From Sporobolomyces roseus (taxonomy: Eukaryota > Basidiomycota > Microbotryomycetes > Sporidiobolales > Sporidiobolaceae), in the NCBI GenBank assembly GCA_016617785.1, contig JADILM010000004.1, positions 558,001 to 622,000 of the forward strand: a DNA stretch of 64,000 bases. The letters are read 5' to 3'. Under the pieces are notes generated by a model. That model saw only the letters and a list, made by a program, of their open reading frames with translations, was not told the origin of the DNA and did not search any database. Shown in pieces: positions 22,543 through 35,015 of this stretch. Every line of letters begins with the position of its first letter. The stretch's first letter is position 1. A program made the translations under genes and the position numbers.

Positions 22543-24877
22543 ATGGGTCTCATCTCTCGACTCGAACTGCCGAACCAAGGTGGATCGAAGTGGTTGGATA
22601 ACGACGATGTACGACCAGTGCCGAGAGAAAGGCGTACTTGGGGGTTCCTTTTCTTCAATCTGTAAGCCAACTTTTCGTTTTGCCTCTCAAACTCATCATG
22701 CCTGCGCACGATCGTATCGCTGATCTTTCTACGTCTCTAGCTTCTGGATTGCTGCTTGTACGAACGTCAGCAACGAAAGTCGCCCTTGTCCATCTTTGCA
22801 AGAGCTTCGCAGACCTCTCGACTAATACGTAACTTTGGCGTCAGCAGATGATGAGCGGGAGCTCTTTCTTGACCTTCGGCTTGACATACTGGGAGGGTGT
22901 TGGAGCTGCGACCGCTGGATTCTTCCTCGTCTCGATCTTCATGGCACTTAATGGACGACCCGGTGCTTTTTGGCACATCCCCTTTCCGGTCGCGGCACGA
23001 GCATCGTGGGGCGTTGTCGGATTCAGCTTCGCCTGTCTCAATCGAGCGTTTATGGCGTGTTTTTGGAATGCTAGTGAGTCCTCTTTCGTATCGAATGAAC
23101 CGCCTTGCGACGTTCTCCCCCTCGAAACTTTTCCCGCTGACAACGCTTTGTCGCTCATAGTTAACACTGCCAGTGGCGCGCAATGTCTCTACGTCATGAT
23201 CTATGCCGTCTTCCCCTCGATCGGTAGCGCAAAGAACAACATGCCGTCAGGTTCCGCTCTCAACTCGGCAGAGTACGGTCTGATGTACGTTTTCGTATTC
23301 CTCACCGGTCTTATGTCCTTCATCGACATTCGCCGTTGGAATCTCCTCGTCTACGCGAAGATTGTCGTCTTCTCGTTGTCAGCAGCCGGTGAGCTCAGCT
23401 TTTCTTTCATTTCCTGTTGACAACATCTGAGCTAAACCAAGAGTGATGCACAGGGATGATCGCAATGGGAGTAAAGTCTGCTGGAGGAGTGGGCCCTGTC
23501 GTTTCGGAACCATCCAAGCTACAAGGCTCGGAGAAGGGCTGGCTGATCGTTCAGCTCATTCTCGTCTCAGCTGCAAGTTGCTCCACTTTCGCCAGTAACG
23601 CCTCGGACTGGCAGAGGAATGCCCGAAAGCCCAGTGACCCGATCTTAGGCCAACTCATCGGTTTCCCCTTGGCCAACTTCTTCATCCAAAGTATCGGAAT
23701 GTTGATCGCTTCAACCTCGGCCGGAGTATACGGAGAAGTCATTTGTTTGTCTTCTTTCTCGTTTCTCTTCGACCATTGTCGCTAAGAGTTTCGAAGCGGA
23801 AATAGGGAATCCTGTCGTCTACCTCCAACGATTACTCGAGGACGACTTTACTGCTGGACGTCGAGCTGGCTGCTTCTTCATCGCGGGAGGATTTGTCTTC
23901 TCGCTCCTGTACTCGTGCGTGATTGAGAATTGTTATCCAGCTTCCTGTGACCTGGCTAGTCTGTGCCCTCGCTTCATTTCGAGTAAGTCCAATTCCGCGA
24001 TTCTCGCTCCTTCTGCCTACTGACTCGTTTCGTTAGTCAAGCGCGGATATATCGTCTGCCTCATTGTCACCATTGTCCTACAACCTGAGTTCCTCATTGG
24101 AAAAGCCTCCATCTTCATCTCTGTGTTCGTTCCCTCTTGCTTCTCTCGTCCTCTACGAGTTCTGACTCTTCGCGCGAGCAATTTGTGTGTACAGTTTAGC
24201 CAGTTACCAGATTTTTCTCTGGAGTATCATGGCTATCATGATGACGCATTACTTCATCATTGCCAAAGGAGGTCTCGATATCGAGGCACTTTACAGCAGC
24301 GACAAAAAAGGAACATACTGTTAGACTCGATGTCTCCTTCCTTCCCTCGCTTCGCGTGCTGACATCTCCGATGTGCTTAGACTACACTTACGGCGTCAAT
24401 CTGAGAGCTGTCACTGCGTATCTCGTCGGAGTCGCGGTGAATTTCGCAGGCGTAAGTTTTTCGCTTTCTCTCGTTCGAAACATTCCGAGCTCACTGTTAT
24501 GCCTCGCAGTTCCTCCAAAACCTGAACGTCATTGAGCCCGACAACACGCCTCTGAGACGATCCTACTTCTTTGCGATCTTCACCACGAGTGCAGCTGGTA
24601 TGTTCACTTTCTACCGCATCTGACGATATCGCTCTAACCTGATCTCCCTCCCTTTTCAGCTGGAGGAACCTATTACCTCCTGTGCAAAGTTTACCCTCAA
24701 GTCGATCACCAGAAGCGATGGATGGAGCCCAAAGGCGGCTATGAGCCAGACGTTTCGAACGTTACGAGTAGTTCGGGCGGAGCAGACGAGGAGGAAAAGG
24801 TCAGCATCGACGAAATCGAGAAAGACTCGGGTGTCGTCACGACCCGCACGACGGAAGTGCCGGAATTACGAGCTTGA
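22543..24877 (+). CDS. NCS1-family permease (uracil/allantoin/thiamine/nucleoside type)
   Basis: Eleven exons (22543-22661, 22741-22765, 22848-23073, 23161-23388, 23454-23744, 23806-23982, 24037-24124, 24195-24319, 24381-24451, 24510-24597, 24660-24877) give 551 aa, the usual family length. About twelve hydrophobic segments are present. Landmarks are WLDNDDVRPVPRERRTW at the N-terminus, FWIAACTN, GLTYWEGVGAA, GRPGAFWHIPFPVAAR, YGEVIWNPV and FLWSIMAIMMTHYFIIAKGG followed by DIEALY. This matches nucleobase:cation symporter-1 proteins of the Fur/Dal4/Fui1/Thi7 group at the plasma membrane. The solute cannot be assigned. Exon 2 is only 25 nt and uses a GTCAGC donor. The tail is acidic and Ser/Thr-rich, as is usual for regulated permeases. 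Confidence 0.88.
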
Positions 24878-25103
24878 TCATAGTATCGGAAAAGCTTAGG
24901 ATAGATTTCATTCGGATGTATAGATATTTTGGGTTCTTCGATGTTTGTTTCGTAATAGATTTCCTTTCCCATTGTTCGCTTTCCTATCCCTGTTCGTTCA
25001 TCGTCGATTCGTCTCGAGAAAAAGTCACGAAACGAGTCAATCCAACTTTGAAAAGAAGTTGCGAGAGTCAAAACTTCTCCTCAACCGACAACAACTCGAA
25101 AAG

Positions 25104-27250
25104 ATGTCGACAACAGATATAGAGCTAAGAACACTATCATCAGGAGCAGCGCTAGGTCCATCATCAACGAGAACAAGCATAGTCGAAGAGAATGAATCAA
25201 CAAAGTCAGTTGCCGAGCTTCCTCCAGCCAACAAGGAACGTGAGTGACCATTCCTATACTTCTTAACACTACTGGAAGGAGTAGGGAAGGCGACTCGGGG
25301 CTACTAGGACGCCGTAAAGATCAGCGAGAAATCTTGATCTCTCGAACGGTTTTCTACCTCGCCCTCACCTCTAGGAGATGGTACGCTCAGCGGGTCTGTA
25401 TCTTTACAGATGTCTTGAGATGACCTACACCATTCAACAGCTCCCGAGTCATGCCGTAAAAATTGCTGATCCAATTATCTCTTTCACAGAATTCGATTCG
25501 TATCCTGAAGGAGCCTTCGCATGGATTCAAGTCGCAGCTGCTGCAGCACTCTTTGCGAGCTCTATAGGGGGCATCTACACATGGGGCGTTCTACAAGAAG
25601 CTTTAGTCGCAGAAGGAGTCGGAAACGCGAGCACCGTTTCTTGGATTGGGTCAACTCAAGCTACTGTCCAAGCGGCGCTCGCAATCCTGATAGGTAGACT
25701 CGTAGCTCACTATGGTGCAGTGAGTCCACTTTCCCTCCCTAACGAAGAATCCTCGTCTCGCAAACTCCCGAACTAATCAAACGCTCTCTCGTCCTGCAGC
25801 GCAATTGTGCCGTCGTAGGATCGCTCCTCATGGGAATGGGTCCTTTACTCGCCAGCTTCTGCGTCAACTCGATTCCGGGACTGATCTTCACGGAGGGTCT
25901 ACTGTTTGGACTCGGAGAAAGTTTGCTATTCTTCTCATGCTCGACGCTTCCCTCGAGCTATTTCCTTAAGAGACGGAACCTAGCTAGTGAGTTGACCAGG
26001 CTACTCGATTATCGGAAAGCTGACGACTCGGTTGTAGCGGGTCTCGTCTATAGCGGAGGAGGAATCGGAGGAGCGATCCTCTCAATCGTCGTTGGAAAGC
26101 TCTTGCAACGACTGAGCATAGCTTGGACTCTACGGGTCTTCTCGTTAATTCTTGTCGGTGCATCGCTGCCCGCCGCACTCATAATTCGTTCGAGGTTACC
26201 TCGACAACCATTCAGGTCAGGGGCTCAAATTTTCGACTTGTGAGTTATGACCCTCTCGCTTCTCCCGTCATGGTCATGCCTACAGAAGAATCATTTCCTC
26301 GCGACAATCATCTCCTCGCAACAATCGTTGAGTCGAAACGATGTGCTGACTCACTTTCCAACTGCCAGGAATCTCTTCAAGAACCCTTCATTCTGTTTCC
26401 TACTCCTCGGAACCTCCATCGCAATCTTCCCTCTCTTTGTCCCTCCCTTCTTCCTACCTCTCTTCGCCCGCTCCGTCGGCCTCGACAAATCGACCTCTTC
26501 TTACCTCCTCGCAGGGTGCGTTCTTCTTTCTTTCTTTCTTCCTCTCCACCGCCTCTTAGCTATCGACCCAATTTGAGCAGGTATAATCTCGCCTCCGCGG
26601 CAGGTCGTATCGGATTTGGTATTTTCGCAGATGCCCGACTCGGTTCACTCAACTCTCTGATTCTCTGCTTGGGATTAGTCTCCGTTTCGGCTCTCGCGAT
26701 CTGGCCTTTCTCTACTTCCGGTAAGAGCAGCTTTCATTGAACTGTCAGTCAGTAATTGATAGGGTCCTCTCGCTCGACAGTTCCTCCTCTAGTAGCTTTC
26801 GCCATCGTTAATGGATTCTGCGCCGGAGGGATGTTCTCGTTGATCCCAGGAGTCGTTTCATCCATGTTCGGGTGAGCCTAAACATGCTCTCATGCTCATC
26901 GTGACTCGTCGAGTGAAGGAAAGGCAGCTAGACTCGAGACTGACAAAATCATTTCCTCTCTCTCTTTTCCATTCATTCGCTCTTCCCTCCTCCCGCTCTT
27001 GGACTACAGATCCGCTCGTCTTACCCTAGTTTTCTCGACGCTTCTCACGTCCTGGTCACCTGGCTATTTCCTCGGAGTTCCCATAGCAGGTTACCTATTA
27101 GAAGCTGCAGGAGGTCCCGAAGGTGGTATTGCAGCGTTCGGTCCAGCAATTTGGTACGCTGGTGGATTATCGAGTTTATCGACGGCGTTGCTGAGCGTAC
27201 CAAAGATAATCGAGGTAAGGAAGAGGAGGAGGGAGAGGGCGGAGCAATAG
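25104..27250 (+). CDS. MFS transporter, monocarboxylate-porter (MCT/SLC16) type
   Basis: Eight exons (25104-25239, 25490-25719, 25800-25986, 26038-26215, 26369-26515, 26581-26720, 26781-26871, 27010-27250) give 449 aa. The protein starts with a hydrophilic tail and PEGAFAWIQV, the fungal version of the D-G-x-W motif before helix 1 of monocarboxylate porters. GGIYTWGVLQ, VSWIGSTQATVQAA, FLKRRNLATGLVYSGGGIGGA and SAAGRIGFGIFAD follow. Fungal members carry monocarboxylates, riboflavin or other metabolites, and many are orphans. The substrate is unknown. It lies 226 nt downstream of the NCS1 permease, on the same strand, and faces the same way as the Ohr gene. Confidence 0.85.
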
Positions 27251-27369
27251 ATCTTTGGAAAGTTTAAAGTAAATTTTCGATATTAGTTCCGTTGGTTCTC
27301 CAGCAATGTTACATTTTCGCTAGCTATCTCTCTGCTCCCGGCGAGAGGTCTCTTGAGAGTTTTGCAAAA

Positions 27370-27377
27370 TTGCGAAA
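27370..27377. promoter_or_regulatory. TTGCGAAA element upstream of the Ohr gene
   Basis: This is the reverse complement of the TTTCGCAA octamer, about 100 nt before the Ohr ATG, inside an A/T-rich patch. Confidence 0.3.
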
Positions 27378-27478
27378 TTCTGAACGATGATGCGTAGAAG
27401 TCTTCCCTTCTCCCCTTCACTTCAATCTATTCCACCAGCTAACATAGCCTACAGAAACCTCTCAACAGCTCATACAAG

Positions 27479-28393
27479 ATGCTTCGTTCCGCCCTCACTT
27501 GTTCCTCTCGCTCCCTCATCTCTCAACGTTTCCCCTCATCTTCAGTCCGATTCGCTTCAACTGCACTCAAGGAGGTTCTCTACACCGCAGAATCGAGCGC
27601 GACTGGCTCAAGAGCCGCTGGAGTAGCTTCGAACGAGCAGACTGGATTGAAGTTAGACTTGCAAATGCCCAAGGGTAAGCCTCTCCCTCTCTCTCATCCT
27701 CCCTAGAAGCGAGAGCGATGAGCTGACACTGTCCTCTGCACTGTTCTCTCTATACGCTGCTCCCTCCATCCCTCTCTCCTCGCTTTTAATCCCCTCCTTC
27801 CCCTCATGCGCCGAATTCGACGATGTCAGAGATGGGCGGATCTGGGAAACCCAACACCCACAACCCCGAAGAGCTTTTCGGAGCAGGCTACGCTGCGTGC
27901 TACCTTTCCGCCCTCAACGCTGTTCACGGTCAACAGAACAAGGATGCGAAACCTCTCGCGAAGCAGACTAGGGTCGACGGATTTGTCTCGATTGGAAAGA
28001 CTGATGTACCCGTACGTTTGCTCCTTACACTGTTTTGCGTCGGAGACAAGCTGATGAGTAAGTAAGCGTTATACAGGGTTTCCATCTCTCCGTTGAACTC
28101 AAGGTACGCTTTCCCTTTCTCTCCCTTTCCTGGCCCTGGTGAGGTACTGATAGAACCTTGAGTGTATTTTGTAGATTCACAAGAAACCTCTTCAAGATGC
28201 CGGCTTGAACGATGATCAAATCCAAAAACTTGTCGAGGGAGCTCACGACATGTGTCCTTATTCTCGTGCGATCAAGGGGAACGTTCCTGTAAAACTCACG
28301 ATTGGTACGTTTTCACTATCAATCTCCCCTCAGATCGACAAGAGAGAGGACAGAAGCTGATGCGGTTTGAGTGGTTTGGGAGCAACAGTTTAA
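27479..28393 (+). CDS. Mitochondrial Ohr-type organic hydroperoxide resistance protein (OsmC family)
   Basis: Five exons (27479-27674, 27830-28011, 28077-28103, 28175-28304, 28389-28393) give 179 aa. The Ohr core is clear: NPEELFGAGYAACYLSA holds the peroxidatic cysteine and AHDMCPYSRAIKGN the resolving cysteine. Ohr enzymes are thiol peroxidases that reduce organic hydroperoxides. The first 25-30 residues (MLRSALTCSSRSLISQRF...) are rich in Arg and Ser with no acidic residue, a typical mitochondrial presequence absent from bacterial Ohr. The final exon supplies only five coding bases, giving the usual ending TIV. The family is mainly bacterial and is thought to have entered fungi by transfer. 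Here the gene has four introns and normal local codon use. Confidence 0.9.
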
Positions 28394-28967
28394 AGAGGTA
28401 GATTTCGGGATTCGGGATTCAGTGAAGTGTCTGATCAGTGATTTGTGGATAGAAGTCGAGTTCGGTTTAGTCGAAATGCAGTTGAATTCAGTGCTCGGTA
28501 GACGCGATCGAGAGTCGCGAGCGGGAGTAGATTGGAACTTCAGAAAGCACCTCGAAAGGTACTCGAGAAAGAAACCTCTGCTTGACTCAGCGAGCGAACT
28601 TTCGAATCGCCTCAACGAGACAGCTTGATAGTAGGAACGACGAAGATTACAACAAATTCATCCTATCATTCGACGCAATATCTGAGCGACGAAGAAAGAG
28701 AAAGAACGGTTCAAGAATGTAATGCTACTCCAGGGAAGACACAGTATGTGATAAGAGATACGAGAAGAAGGACGAGAAGAAGCAGCGGCGCAGCGCTTCA
28801 AGAAGGATTTGAACAAAGGATGAAAAACGAAGAGTGGGTTGCGAGGGGTAAAAAACGAGAGGGAGCAAAGTACTTGGGTATCTGTATTATTTAAGCATAG
28901 AATCTATCAAGTACAATGGCAGATTAGTAAGAGAGCAAGGTGAGTGTAGAGAGAGAAAGGCTGAGAC
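28394..28967. other. Convergent spacer between Ohr and IQGAP
   Basis: This 574-nt region between two gene ends has open frames on the plus strand, the longest starting at 28625, but they have no recognisable domain. I see no gene here. Confidence 0.5.
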
Positions 28968-31900
28968 TCACTTGCGATTGATAAGGTGAACGAGTAAGTT
29001 TAGGTTACATTTCGCGACACTGCCAATCGCGATAGTTTGTTTCCCTTCAAACTGGCTCTCGAGGAGATCTTCGAGCTTTAGTTCGACTCCAGCGACCGTC
29101 TTGTCGAGATGGCTGACTTGTAGTTCGAAAGTGCCGACTTCATCGGAAGAGACGGTCAAACTGATCTTGTCGAATTGTTTCGGACTGAATTGATCGATCG
29201 AGAGGAGGATACCTCGGTCGTAAAGGGTTTGAGCAGAGTACTTGTAAGATCCAAAGGCGTAGCTCTTGCCTTCCTTTTCGAGTTGGCGTTGGTGAGAACC
29301 TTGCATCGACCAAGGGAGAACGATTCGTTTTTTGCTGGAAACGTCGAGAGCAAATCAGCAGGGAGCTCGTAACGGAACAGAGAGGAATTGACTTACCCTT
29401 TCTTCTGGATGCCAGCCATCGATTGATCGATATAGACATGATAGGATTTAATCTGATCATCGAGATATTTCTGCTTGCCGCGTAGAGAAGCGAGTGAAGC
29501 GTGCATCGACTGCAATTCTGATTGGCGTTGGACACGACGATGATCTGTAATAGGGTAGATAGTGGGTCAGACAAATTGAGGCAGTCTTCGAAAGATTGGG
29601 AAAGACTAACGCTTGTTTCGAATGTCGAGCGCGATGGCGTTCAGAATAGCTTGGTACTTGTCGCTCTTCGATACGAGACCGATCTGTCGAAGTTGAACGA
29701 TATCGTGAAGAGTCGAGACCTTCAATTGATGGAACGATAATCTGAAAAGGTGAGAGAGGTTGTCAGCGACAATCGACAGGTTGTGCGCAACAAGGTGACT
29801 TACGATCGAATGTCATCAGCTTGAGGGATAAGAGTCTTTCGCTGAGCGGCAGCTTGACGTTGTTCCTCCATCTCCTCCTCTTCGACAATACGAGCCCAAG
29901 CGTCTTCGTCTTCAGGAGTTACTTGCTGTGATAGGACGGCTTCGAGATCGTTTCCATGATGAACCTTGAGGATAGCGAGCACCCTTCGTTTGGCAAGGTT
30001 GAACAGTTGTCGATTCCCAGCTTCAGGATCTAGATAAGTGAGAGGAATGGTCAGCGATGAAAAGAAGATGGCAACGTGCGTACTAAAGGGAAGAGCATAC
30101 CTTCTTGTGGCAGCAATCTCGTGTTGAGGGTGAGAGTGATAGCTTCTGCACGAGCACGAGACAGCTCTGCGCTCGATCCATCACCTGGAGCACCTCCAAG
30201 TTCCATGATCGTTTCCCGCAATGGATCTTGTTCCTCGGGAGCCTGTAGTTTCGCCTTTCCCTCAGTAACAAGTCACGGAGAAGACTGGTGAGAGACAACG
30301 TACGATAACATCGAGATTGTCAGAGATGATCGAGTGAGTCGAGTAGATGTCGTTTGGCGAGATGTAGATGACTGGTCTTCGTTCAGCAGCAGCATTCACG
30401 TAATCATCGGCTCGGAAATGGTCTTCCGCATCCTTGACGTTAATGACTAGAAGCAGAGAGGATCAGCTTGATACCTCGAATCGAGCGGAAAGTGAGGGAG
30501 CTCACCATCTTTGATCCAATTCGCGAATTGTGCGGCACTTTTCGTGACAAACTCGTTCATTCCCTTCAACGGCTGATCATCTTCGAACAAACGACCGACT
30601 GAGATCTGATTGAGGAGCTTGCAGACCTCTGCGAGATTGTGACGTTGAACTGGAGGAACGACGCCTTCGACCATACCAAAGACATCGGGAGTTCTTGGAG
30701 ATGTAACCAGCGTGTCAGAAGAAAGAGAACAGCAGAAAGAACAAGTGGAGTACTCACACGATAGCAGGCTGAATGAAACGATAGTAGACGATATGACCGG
30801 CAACTCGAATGACTGTAGTTTCAGCTTCTTGAGGAAATCGAACTCGAACAGATCGGTAGACTTCGCGAGCGAGGTAGCGGATTCCGAACGGCATCCTTTG
30901 TGTTGAGGAGAAGAGAGCGTTGAGGAAGCTTTCGGTGATTTGTCGAAGAGCCATGAGATCTATTGGCGAGTGAACCTGATAAGTCTGCCGTTCGGGAAAT
31001 GAGAGAGAGATTCGAAGGTTTACGTCTAATAAACTCCGCTTGAGTAGCCTTGTCAACGATCGCTTCCTTGTAATCGACTTCTTTCGGTCGACGAGAAGGA
31101 ACACCCGTAGCCATTTCTTCCTTCGAGATTTCGCTTCGATAGATCTGATTCGAGTGTGGGTATGTCAGAGCATGCAATCATTGACGAGAGAAGACTATTG
31201 CTCACGGCAAGAGGATCTGTACCGAGATCTAGTTTCGGTCGTGAGAGGATCGCTTGAATGTTTCCGGCGAGAGTTTCCGTAAGATAAGTCTTTTGGTTGA
31301 CGCCTTGACCATAGTGAGCGAGGAGTCGAAGGAAGGTGAAACTGCCTTGAACGAAAGCGTAAACGGTAGGTAGGTAAGCGAGTTCTTCTTGAATCGATCG
31401 CTGATTCACGGTTGCAACGAGGTCAGCTCGGAATCAAGAACGAGATGATAGTGAACAGTGTTCACCTGGAATAGCTTGAGGAGGAGGTACTCTTCTCGAT
31501 GAGCTTGAGCGTAGGCGAAGACGACTAGCGTTGTTGCTTCGATCGATTTTTGCGTCTTCTCCGAGATGTTGAGCCTTCCAACATTTGCGTACAATCGAGC
31601 GAGGTAAGCGGGTTTCGTTTGTAGGTGCCAGAAGAGTTGCTGATAGAGCTGAAGTTTGCGCTGAGATTGTCGATCGAGGTCGGAAGGAGCGAAGGGGTCA
31701 CCAGCGGCAGTGAGGAGGGAGTTTCGTTTGAGTGGTGCGAGACCTCCAGATCCTGCTCTCTGAGCTCGAGCGACTTCGTGAGTGATCTTGTTCTTGACGA
31801 GGAGGGCGATCTTAGTATCTAGATCCTTGACATCGTCTTCGAGAGTAGTAGTGCGATGAATCGATTCGACCAATTCTTTTCGAAGTGACTCGACCTGAAG

Positions 31901-34900
31901 TTCTCCTCGGTAGTCGAATTCGGAGTCGTCGAGGAGTCGCATAAAGTTCTTGATCGTACTGACTGGAACATTCGTACCCATTCGAAGTTGTCGATATTGA
32001 GACCCTTGACGGCGAGAGCGAATCGCAGCTTGAAGACGAACGACCTGCGAGAGGTTCTCGTGGAAGTGACGGTGCATCTCGAAGTAGCGTTTCCGAGCGA
32101 CAGCTCCCCGAATGAAAGATTGAAGTTCGACCACTACGTCTTCGTTTCGATACAGGTTGTCCCTCCAGGCAAGGAATGCACTTCGACCGAGGTAGCCTCT
32201 CGTTTGAGCTTGAATACCGACGACATCAGGTTGAACGAAATCGAGTGCTTGACGTTGAGTATCGATCCTCCTCCGAACGAGAGCTGCCCGAGCGAGTGAT
32301 TGAAGACCTCCGACTGAACGTACGACTTCGGTTCGACGAAGGTGTTGCGCTCGAGCTGCGTAGGATTGACGAGCGAGCTTGCCCCGAATAGCTGCTTGAA
32401 CTTCGGTGATGAACGAGTTGCAAGAGTTGACTTGGTCGAGTCGATCTGAGAATCGATTGCGAGCAAGGTAGCCTCGACAAGTGGCTTGGAATCCAGCGAC
32501 TTCGGGGAGTGCTTCTTGAAGTTGGACTGTTTGACCGTAGAGACGTTGTCGAGCAAGGTGAGCTCGTGCGGCAGCTTGGAAACCGACGACGGCAGGTTCG
32601 TGATGAGCGACGGCATCGATTGTGTCGTAGAATGCTCGACGTCCGAGAGCTCCTCGAGCAATAGCTTGGAATCCTACGAGCGTTCGAGCTGCCTCCTCGA
32701 CCGAGGCTTGATACTGTCGCTCCTCCTCTTCGGCAGCCAATCTCGCTTCTTCCTCTTCTCGTAACCTTCTCGCCTCCTCCTCTGCCATCCTCCGTCTTGT
32801 GTTTTCTTCAATCCGTCTTCGTTCAGCTTCTTCCTCATCTCTCCGTCTCCTTTCCTCCTCATCGCGTCTCCGTCTCTCCTCCTCGATTCTTCTTCGCTCT
32901 TCCTCCTCAGCCATTTTCCTCCTCTCCATCTCTTCCTCGTATCTCCTTCGTTCCTCCTCAGCGATAATACGTCGACGTTCCGCTTCCTCCTCTTGTTGTC
33001 GTTGCCTTTCAAGCTTGCGGCGGTGATGAAGCATTGCTGCGAAGTGTTTTCGAGCCAAAGCACCTCTCGAACAAGCTTGGAGACCGACGATTCCCTCAGT
33101 TGCGGCTAGAAGTTCGCGTTCTTGACCTATAGAATATGCAGCGAAGGTCAGTCCGATCGAGAAGAAAAGCGAGAATTGAAATAGAACTCACGTTGCTCAG
33201 GAGTTTCAGGAGTTGGCTCATGTCGATCCATCGCCTTGTTGAGTCCGGCAAAGTTGGGCATTCGTACTCCAGACTTGTCGAGACCTTGCTGAGTAGCTCC
33301 AAGTTCGTCCTCTGCAGCACCAAACTTTCGAATCAGAAAACTCAGATTCGAGAGAGATTCGAGAAGTTTGAGCTGACCAGTGAATTCGATTCGACCCATG
33401 AAGTCATTCATACCAGCAGCGAGACCTCGTTTGTAGAGGAAAAGTGACAAGGCGTGAATACAGTAAACGACTTTTGGCAAATTCTTTCCGTCGTAAAGAT
33501 CAACGGTTTCAAATCGGAAGATCTGAATGAAGGGCGTAAAAAGTCAGCACGTGAGTCACGTTGACGAGATGAGAGCGGCTTACATCAGGTAATTCGACTT
33601 CATCGAGGAATTGGAAGAAGATAGCGATGTTTTGAGTTTGACGGAAATGTCGAACGGGATCCTATTAAGTGCGAGGAGAAGCGTGAGCAGGACAACAGCC
33701 AAGCAAGATTGCAAGGAGGAGAGACTGACGGTATAGATTGGTCCTTGACATTTCTCGCTCCCCAAACTTCTCGCCAAATGAGCCAACGCATACCCATTCC
33801 TCAAACTTCCCTCAAACTCTCCGATCTCTTCTCCCCACAATGGCGGAGCATCTTCCCTCCTCGTCGTGATATTGTTCTCCAACCAATCTCGAGCTTCGGC
33901 CAAACGACATAGGTATTCGTAAGCTACCATGTTGTGTCTTTGACGATCTAGAGCTTTCACTGCTTGAGATGGGAGGAGTGTCGTTGCTGAACGAGGGGGA
34001 GGAGGTTGAGAGACACCGTTCGCGACTCGAGACAGACCGTGAGAAGACTGGAAGACGGCGGAAGGGGCGAAGGGAGAAGCCGATTCAGCTGGACGTGAAA
34101 GTCGAACTCGACCGGGAAGACCTAGCCATTTTCAGATTCGTCAGTCCTGATGCAGAGAGTAGGAACAGCGAATCGGTACTCACCAGGTACATCTTCTCCT
34201 CCTCCGAAACCGTTAGGACTCCCTTCTCCGCCTCCAGGAACCGGTAATCCATTCAACCCCAATTGAGGAAGAGTCATCGCTCTTCGATGTCCTCTGCCAT
34301 CAGGTCTCCTCATCGAACCCATTCCACGATCAAGAACCGGGGATCCATCACCGTTCCCAATGACTGGACTCGAGGGTCGATCTTTCGAAGAGAAGATGGC
34401 GGAGGAGAGGATTCGCGCTGATTGGGGATTAATTGACATTGACAGGGGGCGAGAGCGAGCTGTTGAAGAGGCCGTGTCGATAGAAGAGGAGGACGGGATC
34501 GTAGGGAGAGGAGGTCGAGAGAAGCGAGTGGGAGAACCGGTTCGAGTAGGAAAAGCAGGGACGGGAGGAAGAGTAGGAGAGGTCTTACGAGAGGGAGAAT
34601 CTTTGATAGGTGACGGTGGACGTTTGCTGCTGATATCACCGAAGGAAGTTGTTCGAATGACCGGACTTTCTCGACCGTTTTCGCGATTCGAGAATGCAGC
34701 TCTCGCAGCATCGAAACTTGCGGAACCTGCTCCCGTCTTGTGCCCTTTACTCCATGGTCCTGGTCGACTATGAGGCGGTGTAGAAGCGTTGCTTGAGGAA
34801 GTTGAACTTTTGCCGATTCGAGGAAATTGAGGTTTCGGTGAAGACTCGAATTCGTTTACCGGTTCGAGAGGTTCTCTGCCGTTTGAGGAGAAAGACGCCA

Positions 34901-35015
34901 CAGAGCTGAGTGCAGGAGTAATCGGAGGTAGTGAACTGGCGGACGACGCGCCCGAGTCGGAAGAGAGGGAAGGAGAGCGGTCGAGGAAGGGAGAACCATG
35001 GTTGTAAGTTGACAT
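28968..35015 (-). CDS. IQGAP-family cytokinetic scaffold (Rng2/Iqg1-like)
   Basis: This large multi-exon gene starts at the ATG at 35015 and stops at 28968-28970. First exons are 34184-35015 and 34121 downward. Order of parts: a Ser/Pro-rich N-terminus of about 280 residues; a calponin-homology domain (YLCRLAEARDWLE, LRNGYALAHLARSLGS, then ETVDLYDGKNLPKVVYCIHAL) for actin binding; a first IQ motif (VGLQACSRGALARKHF); a roughly 130-residue Glu/Arg coiled stretch; about eight more IQ motifs for calmodulin or light chains (for example VGFQAIARGALGRRAF); a RasGAP-related domain (FLNALFSSTQRMPFGIRYLAREVY, then YYRFIQPAIV); and a RasGAP C-terminal domain (FDKISLTVSSDEVGTFEL). Fungal IQGAPs organise the actomyosin ring at cytokinesis. 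Exact boundaries of some 3' exons were not all checked. Confidence 0.92.

Noticed and set aside
22134..22601. Overlapping open frames upstream of the NCS1 permease
   Set aside because: They lack domains, lie in the leader, and are out of frame with the permease start at 22543.
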